Origin: Prolixibacteraceae bacterium
GTDB taxonomy: Bacteria; Bacteroidota; Bacteroidia; Bacteroidales; Prolixibacteraceae
Direction of reading: 5' to 3'
Assembly: GCA_028683385.1 (NCBI GenBank)
Contig: JAQUIJ010000019.1
Coordinates: 1-64,000, forward strand
Length of the DNA: 64,000 nucleotides
In this document: one piece after another, positions 1 through 9,000 of the stretch
Layout: each line of letters opens with the position of its first letter
Position numbering within the stretch: position 1 is the stretch's first letter
Notes under the pieces: generated by a model
What the model was told of the DNA's origin: nothing
Seen by the model: the letters and a program-made list of their open reading frames with translations, nothing else
Databases searched by the model: none
Position numbers and translations under genes: made by a program

Positions 1-30
1 AAGTCCGTTCATTGCAGTTTTGACGAGAAT

Positions 31-50
31 AATTAGAAAATTCTTACACC
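31..50 (+). repeat. 20-bp direct repeat, left copy
   Basis: The 20 bases aattagaaaattcttacacc recur exactly at 1662-1681 in the same orientation. Both copies are followed within about 30 bases by ataggtgta, so each has a TACACC...GGTGTA dyad. They lie on either side of the integrase gene, as core-type recombinase sites would. The function as a crossover or binding site is inference. Confidence 0.7.
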
Positions 51-118
51 ATCGTTTTTGGAAATAGGTGTATGTAATTGAATAATATTACGTTGGAGTG
101 GTTAGGTTATGGTCTTAG

Positions 119-245
119 CAGCTCCACAAAGGACTCAAACCTACCAGTTTGGGTCTTTTTGTTTTACTATTCAATTAATTGATTATTAGTATTATAACCC
201 AATATTTAATAATCTGCCACCGCCACTCAAACACTAATTTGGTCG
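119..245 (+). repeat. 127-bp inverted repeat, left arm (tmRNA 3' tip and terminator copy)
   Basis: This stretch is the exact reverse complement of 1729-1855 by direct reading. It starts with the last bases of the tmRNA gene (cagctcca), followed by the tmRNA terminator hairpin (gactcaaac 132-140, gtttgggtc 147-155, then T5) and about 85 bp of AT-rich DNA. The body of the tmRNA is missing here, so this is a displaced, inverted copy of the ssrA 3' flank. It ends 49 bp past the integrase stop codon. Bases 1-118 hold no gene that I can see. Confidence 0.9.
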
Positions 246-294
246 AGTGGAAAACTAGACCACAACCCCACCCTTTTCATTTTAAAACCTTAAA

Positions 295-1599
295 TCAATT
301 CATGTTTTGATTTCGTGCTTGCTTCACCAATTCTTCCTGAACTTTTGCTGAAACAACTACATCACTGGTGATATTGTCATTGGGTTCATTTAGTTTAATC
401 TTTAAATCTTTTACGTTTTTAAGCAGCATTTCATCCGCCACAGACGCATAAGAATCCAAAGTGACCTGAACGTTAGCATGACCCAATAATTTGCTTAAAA
501 CTGAAATATTGACCCCATTTGCCAACATGATCGTTGATGCAAAAGTCTTTCTTGCCAAATGTGTGGTCAGGTACTTCTTAACACCAGCAACTTCTGCAAT
601 TTCTTTTAGGTAGGCGTTATACTTCACGTTACTTGGTACTGGAAGGAGACGATCTTTTTTAAGGCACAAGGGATGTTTTTTGTATTTTTCAATGATTTCA
701 AGTGCTTTGGGTAGAATTGGTACTAAGTAATTTTTCTTGGTCTTTTTGCGAACGATATTTAGCCACAATTCACCATCCATACCTTTGGTTATATTATCAG
801 GAGTCAGACTTTCAACTTCGGCATAAGCCATCCCTGAATAGCAGCAGAAGATAAAAATATCTCTAATGTTGTTTAGTCGATCAACCTTAAAATCAGTTTG
901 TTCGATTCGGTTGATTTCATCCATGCTTAAATATTCAATCCGTTTCTTTGGTTGCCGTATTTTAAAATCTGGGAAAGGGTGCTTTTCCATGTAACCGTAA
1001 TTGATGGCTTTTCTCAATACCCTTGTCAGTCGTTGGTAATGCTTGTAACATGTTGTCGTTGAATTTCCAAACTTATTCTTCAGGTAAGTAATCCATTCAT
1101 TAATAAAGGGATGGTTGAGTTCATAAAGGTATATATCCGAACGTTTATACTTGTATTTAAGAAACTGTTCAAGGCGAAGTTTGGTATTGGTGTATTTCAC
1201 AATGGTAGCTTTTTCAAAATCCTTGCCTAGCAATTTCTTCATTTCACTGAGGTGTTCACTCATTAGGTACATTAGAGTTACTTGTCTCTGATCATTTCCT
1301 TCCAACATACCTTTAATTGTTTGAAGATTGAAAGGCTTACCTGAAATGGTCAGTTGATTGATGATTTTAAGTATATTCAATCGGATTCCATCGAGTTGGT
1401 TGTTTAACACGTTTACTTCATTACTACTTCCTCGAACCTTCATGGCTTTCTTGTCCCAATCCGTTGATTTAATTATTAATCCAGTAGTTTTTGTAAAATG
1501 TTCATAGTTGAAACTTACACGCACATAAATTGGTACTTGATTTTGCGAATTTTTCTTGGTTAGATTTAGCCAAAAAGTGACCTTGAAATTGCTCTCCAT
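295..1599 (-). CDS. tyrosine-type site-specific integrase
   Basis: Tyrosine recombinase of 434 aa, of the kind that moves integrative elements in Bacteroidota. An N-terminal arm-binding region (about 1-100) is followed by a SAM-like core-binding domain (about 105-205) and a catalytic domain (about 220-400). In the catalytic domain I see HLARKTFA (the HxxR box), LLGHANVQVTLDSYASV (the second His and the Tyr nucleophile) and a basic beta-hairpin region RKKTKKNYLVPI. The usual first arginine box reads CYSGMAYAEVE, with Ala where most family members have Arg. CTnDOT integrase is known to lack that Arg too. Start is ATG. It lies directly beside ssrA, inside a 127-bp perfect inverted repeat, which suggests that its target is the ssrA 3' end. 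Confidence 0.9.
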   Translation of the reverse strand: MESNFKVTFWLNLTKKNSQNQVPIYVRVSFNYEHFTKTTGLIIKSTDWDKKAMKVRGSSNEVNVLNNQLDGIRLNILKIINQLTISGKPFNLQTIKGMLEGNDQRQVTLMYLMSEHLSEMKKLLGKDFEKATIVKYTNTKLRLEQFLKYKYKRSDIYLYELNHPFINEWITYLKNKFGNSTTTCYKHYQRLTRVLRKAINYGYMEKHPFPDFKIRQPKKRIEYLSMDEINRIEQTDFKVDRLNNIRDIFIFCCYSGMAYAEVESLTPDNITKGMDGELWLNIVRKKTKKNYLVPILPKALEIIEKYKKHPLCLKKDRLLPVPSNVKYNAYLKEIAEVAGVKKYLTTHLARKTFASTIMLANGVNISVLSKLLGHANVQVTLDSYASVADEMLLKNVKDLKIKLNEPNDNITSDVVVSAKVQEELVKQARNQNMN

Positions 1600-1661
1600 A
1601 ATTTTTTTCTTTAAAAATTGAACACTCTGAAAGCAAGACAGAACAAGGGTTTTGAAAAGTG

Positions 1662-1681
1662 AATTAGAAAATTCTTACACC
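1662..1681 (+). repeat. 20-bp direct repeat, right copy
   Basis: Exact copy of 31-50, located 63 bp upstream of the integrase start codon. It is followed by ataggtgtaac at about 1700-1710, giving the same TACACC/GGTGTA dyad as the left copy. It may be an integrase binding or crossover site, or an operator for the integrase gene. Confidence 0.7.
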
Positions 1682-1728
1682 TGCTGTTAAATAGAAAATA
1701 TAGGTGTAACAATTTTCTATTTATTTAG

Positions 1729-1855
1729 CGACCAAATTAGTGTTTGAGTGGCGGTGGCAGATTATTAAATATTGGGTTATAATACTAATAATCAATTAAT
1801 TGAATAGTAAAACAAAAAGACCCAAACTGGTAGGTTTGAGTCCTTTGTGGAGCTG
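1729..1855 (-). repeat. 127-bp inverted repeat, right arm
   Basis: Exact reverse complement of 119-245. This copy is joined to the intact tmRNA gene, so it is the native one. Bases 1848-1855 are the tmRNA 3' acceptor strand and 1809-1842 is its terminator. The repeat arm ends 130 bp upstream of the integrase start codon. Confidence 0.9.
1809..1842 (-). terminator. rho-independent terminator of ssrA
   Basis: On the minus strand a 9-bp stem (gactcaaac at 1834-1842 with gtttgggtc at 1819-1827, one G.U pair) is followed by TTTTTGTTTT. It begins about 6 bases after the tmRNA 3' end. A duplicate sits in the inverted copy at 132-160. Confidence 0.85.
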
Positions 1856-2243
1856 GCGGGAATCGAACCCGCGTCCAAACGAGGAAGCAATATGCTTTCT
1901 ACATGCTTATCCCCAGACTTAATTTTCGAATAAAAGCTGGATCAGGGCCACCGACTTTTACCTTAGCTTCTTAATTTTGCAGAAGTTCCGAAGCACCACT
2001 TCCACTATCCCCGATTTATTTGCACCGCCTGATCGGGCCGCTTCAGGGAAGTAGCACCCGGGCAATGTCTCGTTCCAGCACCTAGTACCGGAATAAAGTG
2101 TAATCTACTTTAAGTTGATTACGCAGCAAGAGCGTAGTTATTTTCGCCAATTGAATTTTGAACGCCCAGATTTACGGGCTGTGCGATCAAGGCCCGTCAT
2201 GCTTACATACCTCTTCTACCCGCTGTCAAAACCAGTCAGCCCC
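1848..2243 (-). ncRNA. ssrA: transfer-messenger RNA (tmRNA)
   Basis: tmRNA rescues stalled ribosomes by adding a degradation tag. The 5' end GGGGCTGACTGG (2243 downward) pairs over 7 bp with the 3' acceptor strand CAGCTCC, which ends in discriminator A at 1848. The T-arm GGTTCGATTCC lies just before it. The resume frame at 2148-2119 reads GENNYALAA and then stop, which together with the charged alanine gives the Bacteroidota-type tag AGENNYALAA. CCA is not encoded (CAAAG follows the discriminator). The gene is in the ordinary one-piece form. Its 3' tip is shared with the 127-bp inverted repeat. Confidence 0.95.
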
Positions 2244-2257
2244 GGCATTAAGGACTG

Positions 2258-2265
2258 CAAAAATA
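2258..2265 (-). promoter_or_regulatory. candidate ssrA promoter, -7 box
   Basis: The minus strand reads TATTTTTG, a match to the Bacteroidota -7 consensus TAnnTTTG, 15 bp upstream of the tmRNA 5' end. I see no clear -33 TTTG box. Confidence 0.45.
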
Positions 2266-2376
2266 CAACTTTTTCAGCCGTTTAATCCGAACTGGTGGAT
2301 TTTATTTTAGGTGTGGAGCAGAGAGCGAGGCATTACAGTATATTTGTTTGGATGCCAACTCAACACTGAACACTTC

Positions 2377-4092
2377 TTACTCATACTCTCCGATCAATAC
2401 TCCGGAAACATTCCACGCACTAAAACTTCCACCTTCATTTTTACCCAATGGAATTGTTACCGAAATCTGGTGCTTTCCGGGAGTAATCGACTCTATCGGA
2501 TAAAACAACGGATTGGTTGCCGTACCCGGGCACCAGCCCGAACGACTACCATCGCTTGAAGTAATTCCATTCCAGAAATTACCTGAAGCTGGGTTATATT
2601 TCCGGTAGGTGGCACAATCTGTTTTCCACGGAGTATACTGAAACAGAACGTTTCCATCCAGAAGAACAGTATTCATTTTTTGATTGTACTCATCGCCATT
2701 CTCCCATCCCCCATGACCGGTTGTGATGTACCGCATTCTAATATTTTTCACTCCTTCAGGAATGTTCACCTCTACTTTTAAAGAATCCCGATCGAACAAG
2801 GTTCCATATTCCTGCCCCGACATTTCCATCACATTAACTGTGTTGAAAAGTGGCATAGTCCAATATTTCTTCGAAGGTTTATCCGAAACATCCATACTTC
2901 CCGGGTAATATTTCAGTTTCAAACTTACACGATGGCCTCCTTTATCGTAATTGCCAATAAAAACACCGATCCAGCATTCGCCTTGCAGAACTGGCAGCAA
3001 CTCTGAAACTTCCTGTTTGTAAAAGGTAGAATCTTGCCATTGCTGGCCATAGACTGTTACTTTATCATTAAAATAACCAACTCCGAATGGCGTAAAAAAC
3101 CTTAAAATCTCGACCAACGGCAAAAAGCGATCGGTTGCAGCAATCCCATGATACGACTTTCCATTTCGTGCCAGATATTCGGGCATTACCTTTACTCCCT
3201 GTTGCAAGCCATCGAGAAATGATCGCTCCTTACCTTCAGGAATGACGAAAACAGAACCGGTGCGATCGTATGCATCGCCATTGGAGTGTTGGTTTAATTC
3301 GACAAACAACTGGGTATCATCGGCAACAACAGGCAGTTTTACTTTCTTCAGGATAACTGTTCCTGAAGAATATTTGAATGTCTTTTCTGAAACGGTGTCA
3401 GCCGGATTTTGTATTTCGTTCCCGAAACTAATTTGCTCATCGGTGAAAACATTGACTGTGGTAATCAGGTTTTCGGTTATGCGGTGCCGATAGAGCGGCA
3501 AATCCATTGTTTCTCCCATTTCTGTCGGAAGAATGGGTTCTGCCTCATTCTGCTTCAATGGCTTTACTTCGGTAGCCGAAATCTCATAGTTTCCATTCCT
3601 GACTATTTTCAACACCAATCCTTCTGGAACACCATAAGCCATTGCCGGAGTGCCTTTTACGCCGAGTTCGGTGGTGTACCAAATGTCGATGGAATTAGAA
3701 CGCAAAGAGGTTTTGACTCTCTTACAGGTGTATCCTGAAATGACTTCAGTTTCGCCAGTTTCGGTTAATTCCGGATATTTCGAAAGAGCCATGGATGTGT
3801 TGATGACCTTTCCGCCGGAAAACTGTGCGATCTGAAAAGTGGTTTTTGTGTTAAAGTCGATGCAACTGGTCTCTTTGGCAATTGAAGGCAGCAACTTCTT
3901 TGAATCATTTTCGACCCACGACCGGGATGCCGATGATGAACAAAGTAACGAGATTAACGGGCCATCAGTTCTGGGCTTACCATTAACAATGGTTTGGTAC
4001 GAAATCCTGACACTTTGGGGCATCTTTTTAGGCGCAGCAAAGCCTTCAGTTACAAAAGCACTCAGGATAATAAAAATAGCTATTCTATACAT
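2377..4092 (-). CDS. PNGase F-family peptide:N-glycosidase with an extra N-terminal domain
   Basis: Secreted amidase predicted to cut N-linked glycans from asparagine. A signal peptide (1-19) is followed by a region of about 170 aa resembling GLPGLI-family Bacteroidota proteins (WYTTELGVKGTPAMAYGVPEGLVLKI). The PNGase F double jelly-roll follows, from about residue 205. DAYDRTG (Asp276) corresponds to the WDR motif holding the catalytic Asp60 of PNGase F. LRFFTPFGVGYFN and GSRSGWCPGTATNPLF also match family motifs. At 571 aa it is much longer than secreted PNGase F (about 314 aa in its mature form). It lies 134 bp downstream of a susCD pair and a terminator, so expression may be by read-through. 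The family call is strong; the identity of the N-terminal domain is tentative. Confidence 0.82.
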   Translation of the reverse strand: MYRIAIFIILSAFVTEGFAAPKKMPQSVRISYQTIVNGKPRTDGPLISLLCSSSASRSWVENDSKKLLPSIAKETSCIDFNTKTTFQIAQFSGGKVINTSMALSKYPELTETGETEVISGYTCKRVKTSLRSNSIDIWYTTELGVKGTPAMAYGVPEGLVLKIVRNGNYEISATEVKPLKQNEAEPILPTEMGETMDLPLYRHRITENLITTVNVFTDEQISFGNEIQNPADTVSEKTFKYSSGTVILKKVKLPVVADDTQLFVELNQHSNGDAYDRTGSVFVIPEGKERSFLDGLQQGVKVMPEYLARNGKSYHGIAATDRFLPLVEILRFFTPFGVGYFNDKVTVYGQQWQDSTFYKQEVSELLPVLQGECWIGVFIGNYDKGGHRVSLKLKYYPGSMDVSDKPSKKYWTMPLFNTVNVMEMSGQEYGTLFDRDSLKVEVNIPEGVKNIRMRYITTGHGGWENGDEYNQKMNTVLLDGNVLFQYTPWKTDCATYRKYNPASGNFWNGITSSDGSRSGWCPGTATNPLFYPIESITPGKHQISVTIPLGKNEGGSFSAWNVSGVLIGEYE

Positions 4093-4164
4093 TTTAGACT
4101 TTTATTTGAATTGTTCAGAAAGATAAAGTTATAATTTTCAAGATTGAGTTACCAGGATAAAAAA

Positions 4165-4197
4165 GAGACCGTCTCCTTTTGGGGGTGAGACGGTCTC
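4165..4197 (-). terminator. rho-independent terminator after susD
   Basis: A perfect 11-bp stem (gagaccgtctc / gagacggtctc) with an 11-base loop, followed on the minus strand by TTTTTTATCC. It lies 30 bp after the susD stop codon and before the PNGase gene, so it probably reduces read-through into that gene. Confidence 0.85.
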
Positions 4198-4226
4198 GAA
4201 TTATCTATACACTTTTAACCACGTTT

Positions 4227-6080
4227 CTATTTTGGACCAAACCCGTATTGAGGATTCAGTTTATCGAACCAGAATCTTTCAGTGTTGAGTTTTATAGCAT
4301 CCAATGTTGCTGGAGTAATACCCTGCTCGGTTATTGCAGCCATTTTATTGGCATAGTTAACATCATCTTTTCCGGGGGTATTAATTACAAACCTACGAGG
4401 AATTGTCATTTCAACACCATTGGAAGTAAACTTCTCCCAAGCAAGATATGAACTACCTGCTCTTGGAATACCAGAACGGCGAACTGTTGCCCAAACATCG
4501 CCAGGAGTATTCATGTAGTTAATATACTGCTGTATATATACTTTTTCCAACCCATCGGTTGTAAGGTTACAAACCGGTTTTGCCAACAAATCGGCGATCT
4601 CACCGCTTCTCAATTTTGTGGCAGCAGCCTCTGCTTCGTCAGCATTGGTATAAACCGGATCGCTGTTGTAATAAGGCATCTGGTTGTTTTTAGCCAAAAC
4701 ATCCATTCTGCTAACCGATAGTTCAACTCCTTTGTTAAAGTACTCCTGAGCCGCTTTTGGAAGTGATGCTCCCAACAGTTTAAATTCAGCCAGGAACAAA
4801 TTCGTTTCAGCAGAACTACCCAAAAGCACCTTCAGTCCCGGATCATTGTCTTTAAGCTCAATTACACGTCCACCCGGTTTTGTAGGGTAAGTATAATCAT
4901 ACGATGTACGAACCATTTTTTCAGAGTAAAGCGAAGTTGAAGCGTAAGTTTTCTGAACACTTCCAACAGAAAGTTTATTCAATTCAGTTTGATTGAAATA
5001 AATGTTGTTTGCAGGATCCTGTTTGGCATCAGGAGAAACTGGTGCACCATGGTAACGAACCCAAGGTTCTCCAGGGCTTTTCCAACCTGTAAACTTCTTG
5101 TTTGCATCAACATTCACATACTGCGCAACGTAAGGAGGAAGTGCTTTTCCGGCATCAAGAAAGGCCTGAACAACTTCAGCATTAAAGCCATTTTTCTCGA
5201 AAATAAAACGCAAACGAGGATCGCGGTTTCCAATCATAAAATCCACCAGATTTTTGCTTGCGTAACCACTAGAAATTCCGTTTCCGGTTCCATAATATTT
5301 GATGCCCTTGTTGTAAACAAAATCATCGCTTAAACCATCCATGTATCCTACAGGTGAAGACCCAACTTCTGCTGCAATTTTAAGAGCCCATGCGCGATCC
5401 TGATTGATCAAACGTGCAGCAATTTTCAGTTTCAGCAAGTTGCAAAACTTTGCCCATTTGGTATAATCGCCACCATAAATTGCATCCTGAGTTCCAAGTC
5501 CAACCTGACTTTTTGCTGTTGCCAATACGGCAATCGCATCATCGAGTTCCTTTAACCAGGTAGTGTACAATGTTTTTTGATTGTCGAGTACAGGTGTAAA
5601 CAACGGAGGATTTGTATATGGAGCCAATCCTGCTTCAGTATAAACCAACGATCCGAAATTATCAGTATTGTGAATTGCCGGCAAAATTTGCATGGCATAA
5701 GTAATCGCACGCATGGCTTGGTAAGATGCTTTTTCAGCTTCAGCCATTTTATCAATTCTTGCTCTGACATCTAATGTCTGCGGGAATAATCTGGAATACA
5801 AGTTAAAGCTTGAAGATGGCCCCATATCAACAAAGTCGGAGCTATTTCCTGCGCCTTTCGATGTTACCTGAGTCCAAGGATATATGTATTGAAAATTATT
5901 ATAAAACCATACCAGATAATCATCAGAGTACATTTGGTCGATTGCCGTAGCAACTGAAAACCGAAGGTCGGGAGATGAGATCGTTGACGGATCGGAATTT
6001 AATTCGGCAAACTTCTCTTTATCGCAGCCCCACCCCATCAGTAGGATCAGTGCAAATGCTATTATATGTGTATTTTTCAT
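4227..6080 (-). CDS. SusD/RagB-like outer-membrane glycan-binding lipoprotein
   Basis: Surface lipoprotein that forms the lid of a SusC transporter and binds the substrate glycan. A lipoprotein signal peptide has its lipobox Cys at residue 19 (LMGWGCDKE). The body has the helical TPR-rich SusD-like (SusD_2 type) character, with AQEYFNKGVELSVSRMDVL near the middle and the family-typical end TERFWFDKLNPQYGFGPK. It is 617 aa, on the long side for the family. It starts 19 bp after the susC stop codon in the same transcription unit and is followed by a strong terminator. The linked PNGase F homologue suggests that the ligand is an N-glycan or glycopeptide. Confidence 0.92.
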   Translation of the reverse strand: MKNTHIIAFALILLMGWGCDKEKFAELNSDPSTISSPDLRFSVATAIDQMYSDDYLVWFYNNFQYIYPWTQVTSKGAGNSSDFVDMGPSSSFNLYSRLFPQTLDVRARIDKMAEAEKASYQAMRAITYAMQILPAIHNTDNFGSLVYTEAGLAPYTNPPLFTPVLDNQKTLYTTWLKELDDAIAVLATAKSQVGLGTQDAIYGGDYTKWAKFCNLLKLKIAARLINQDRAWALKIAAEVGSSPVGYMDGLSDDFVYNKGIKYYGTGNGISSGYASKNLVDFMIGNRDPRLRFIFEKNGFNAEVVQAFLDAGKALPPYVAQYVNVDANKKFTGWKSPGEPWVRYHGAPVSPDAKQDPANNIYFNQTELNKLSVGSVQKTYASTSLYSEKMVRTSYDYTYPTKPGGRVIELKDNDPGLKVLLGSSAETNLFLAEFKLLGASLPKAAQEYFNKGVELSVSRMDVLAKNNQMPYYNSDPVYTNADEAEAAATKLRSGEIADLLAKPVCNLTTDGLEKVYIQQYINYMNTPGDVWATVRRSGIPRAGSSYLAWEKFTSNGVEMTIPRRFVINTPGKDDVNYANKMAAITEQGITPATLDAIKLNTERFWFDKLNPQYGFGPK

Positions 6081-6099
6081 GTGTTTATAATTTTAAATA

Positions 6100-9000
6100 T
6101 TAAAAACCAACTGATAAAGTCATGGTATAAGAAGCAGTATACGGACTAAATGAGCGTTCACGGAATGAATCAGAACTTGATGTACCACGGAAACTTTCAG
6201 GGTTCAAATGATTAGGCAGTGAGTTATACAAATAACCAAGGTTTCTTGCATTTATCGCTACTGATAACGATGAGGCTTTTATTTTGTGAGCCAATGATGT
6301 TGGCAAAACGTAACTCACAGAAATATTACGAAGCGCGATATAATTTACTTCACTAAACCAGTCATCGTTAACAACACCGGTACTCCATGAATTATTTCTA
6401 TAAGTAAAATAGCTTGCATGTGTAGGTTCTACATAACCTTTATCCATCGCTTCTTTGTAAGTTAAGCCACCAACATCAACACTCTGTCCGTTAGGAGCAG
6501 TTACTTTTTGTCCGGCGGCGAAAACTCCGTCAGGAATAACTCCGTCAACAAATTGTTGTCCTTTTGAATCGGAGTAACCTGTTGTCCAAGGGATACCACC
6601 ATATTCGGCATCTCTTCCGGCCAACGATGTTTCAAGGAATCCATAGGCTGTACCATATTTATTCGAATAAGAAGCCATATATCCGCCAAATCGTGCATCA
6701 AGCAAAACCGACACAGCAAAATTCTTGTACTTGAAATCGTTGTTCCAAGATCCTTCGAAATCTGGCTGAATTTTACCAATTCGTTCGGCTTTGTTGCTTC
6801 TTGTGTAATATGCACCACGTCTGGTATCGTTCCATGTAAGAACTTTCATACCATTGCGAGGATCGTTTGGATCGCTGGTATTGTTCCATTCCAAAGGCTT
6901 GGTATCCGACATTAAAACACCATACTCACCATCTTCGTAGGCAACAGAACCAACACGGAAGTTTCCGTAAGCAATATCACCACCAAGCGTTTTGTATTCA
7001 CCAACTTCTTTGCGAAGGTTTGAAATCATCGTGGTATTGTTCCAGTAATTGAAAGTTGTTTCCCACTCAAAACCACGCATTTTAACCGGAACTAAACGTA
7101 CCGAGAGTTCAAGTCCTTTATTTGTAATTGAACCGATGTTGGTAATCATTTTACCATATCCTGATTCTGATTGAACTGGGATATCACCAATCTGGTTATT
7201 TACAGTTTCGTTATATACTGTCAAGTCAATACCGGCGCGATTATTCAAGAATCTCAAATCCAAACCAGCCTCAAACGAATTTTTGCGTTCAGGTTTAATG
7301 CTTGGGTCAACCAATGTTGTTGATTTTGAATTGTAGTAAACAAATTTTCCATCACCCATTTCATCCGGAAGATTGTTATTATCAGGGTCTCCTGAAGAAT
7401 AACCATTATTGATAAAATAAGGATTTGTATCGTTACCAACCTGTGCCCATGACAACCTGGTTTTTGCCAGAGTTACCCATGAAGGCAATTTAAAGGTTTC
7501 GTTTGCGATCCACGAGGTACTTACTGATGGATAGAAATAAGAGAAATTACCTGTTCCATCGCTGTAAACCAAAGCTGACGACCAGTCGTTTCGGCCAGTA
7601 ATATCGATGAACAATTGATTTTTCCAGCCTGCATTAAATAACCCGTAAACCGAGTTAATCTGCTTGGTTCCGCTCACACTACCCTCTGAACCCAAATTCT
7701 TTTTAGAGTTCTTCAGGAAATATTTTCCAGGAACAATCAGTCCGCCGTCGGTCCAAACACGGGTATTTTCTTTGCGCTGATCCCAAAGTTCGCCACCAAC
7801 AATCAAGCTTGTTGTAAAATCACCAAAATCTTTCTTCAGATTGGCAATTAATTTTGCGGTACGGCTAACATCAATACTGTGGCCTAACTCATATTTGCCA
7901 CCCTCATTGGCATAACCAGTACCAAGTTCTTTGATTGATGAGGCTACTGTGTAGTAGTTCATATTGCCTTCTGCAGTTACCGAAATCCATGGTGCAAAAT
8001 CGGCTGTTAACCGAACGATCGGGCGGGTAACCTGCTCTTCTCTTGAATTTACATTAAACTTGTAGTTAAACCACTGGCTGTTCATTGGAACATAGGCGTA
8101 TTTATCGCCATAATCACTTGATGGCACACCACCATGGGAGGCTTGGAAAATTTCCTGACGATTCCATTTTTTTGTATCATACATGCTTGGAACGCTACCA
8201 TCGAGGAAAAACTCCGAAATATCGTTATTCGGGTTCTTTGGCTTTGAAATCGTATGTGAAATCGACGCTTCAGCTCTTAACCAGGTAGCTAACTTATACG
8301 ATCCCGAAAGCATTACTGCATTCCTGTTAAATTCGTTCGAAGGAGAAGTTCCTTTGCGCATATTGTACGAATCTGAAAGGAAGAATGAACCTTTATCGTT
8401 GCCACCACTTAATGAGATTGCTGTATTGGTATTAATACCTGTATCATATGCATCGCGCATATTGTTCTTTACCGGAAGATATTTGGTCATTGTACCATCA
8501 TAATCTTCAATATCCCTACCGTCGAATTTTGGTCCATAACCATAAGTCCATGGATGTTCAATCAAAGTTGGTACACCTGCACTATTTTTATAGAATTGAG
8601 TTTGAGGAGCAAACTGATAATACCTTCCGTTTGCATCTTTGTCGCCATAATCAACATATCCGGCCAAAGCGCCAAATCCATATTCATACTGAATATCAGG
8701 CTGAGCATACACATCTTCGATACCTAAACTTTGTGTAATATTTACACCAATACCTTTAGAACCGGCTCCATCTTTGGTTTTGATTACAATAGCGCCGTTC
8801 ATACCGCGCGAACCATAAAGGGCAGTTGAGGCTGCTCCTTTCAAAACCGAAACTGATTCAAAGTCATCTGGATTAAGGTTCTTTAATTGATTACCAAAAT
8901 CGTTTGCATTTGAATCCCAATCAGCACTGGCATTTGATATTCCGTTTTCGAGAATAACACCATCAACAACAAAAATCGGTTGGTTACTGTTTGAATTCAA

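Noticed and set aside
119-160. A second tmRNA or tRNA gene at the left repeat arm
   Set aside because: Only the last bases of the tmRNA and its terminator are present; no acceptor 5' strand, T-arm or D-arm lies before them.
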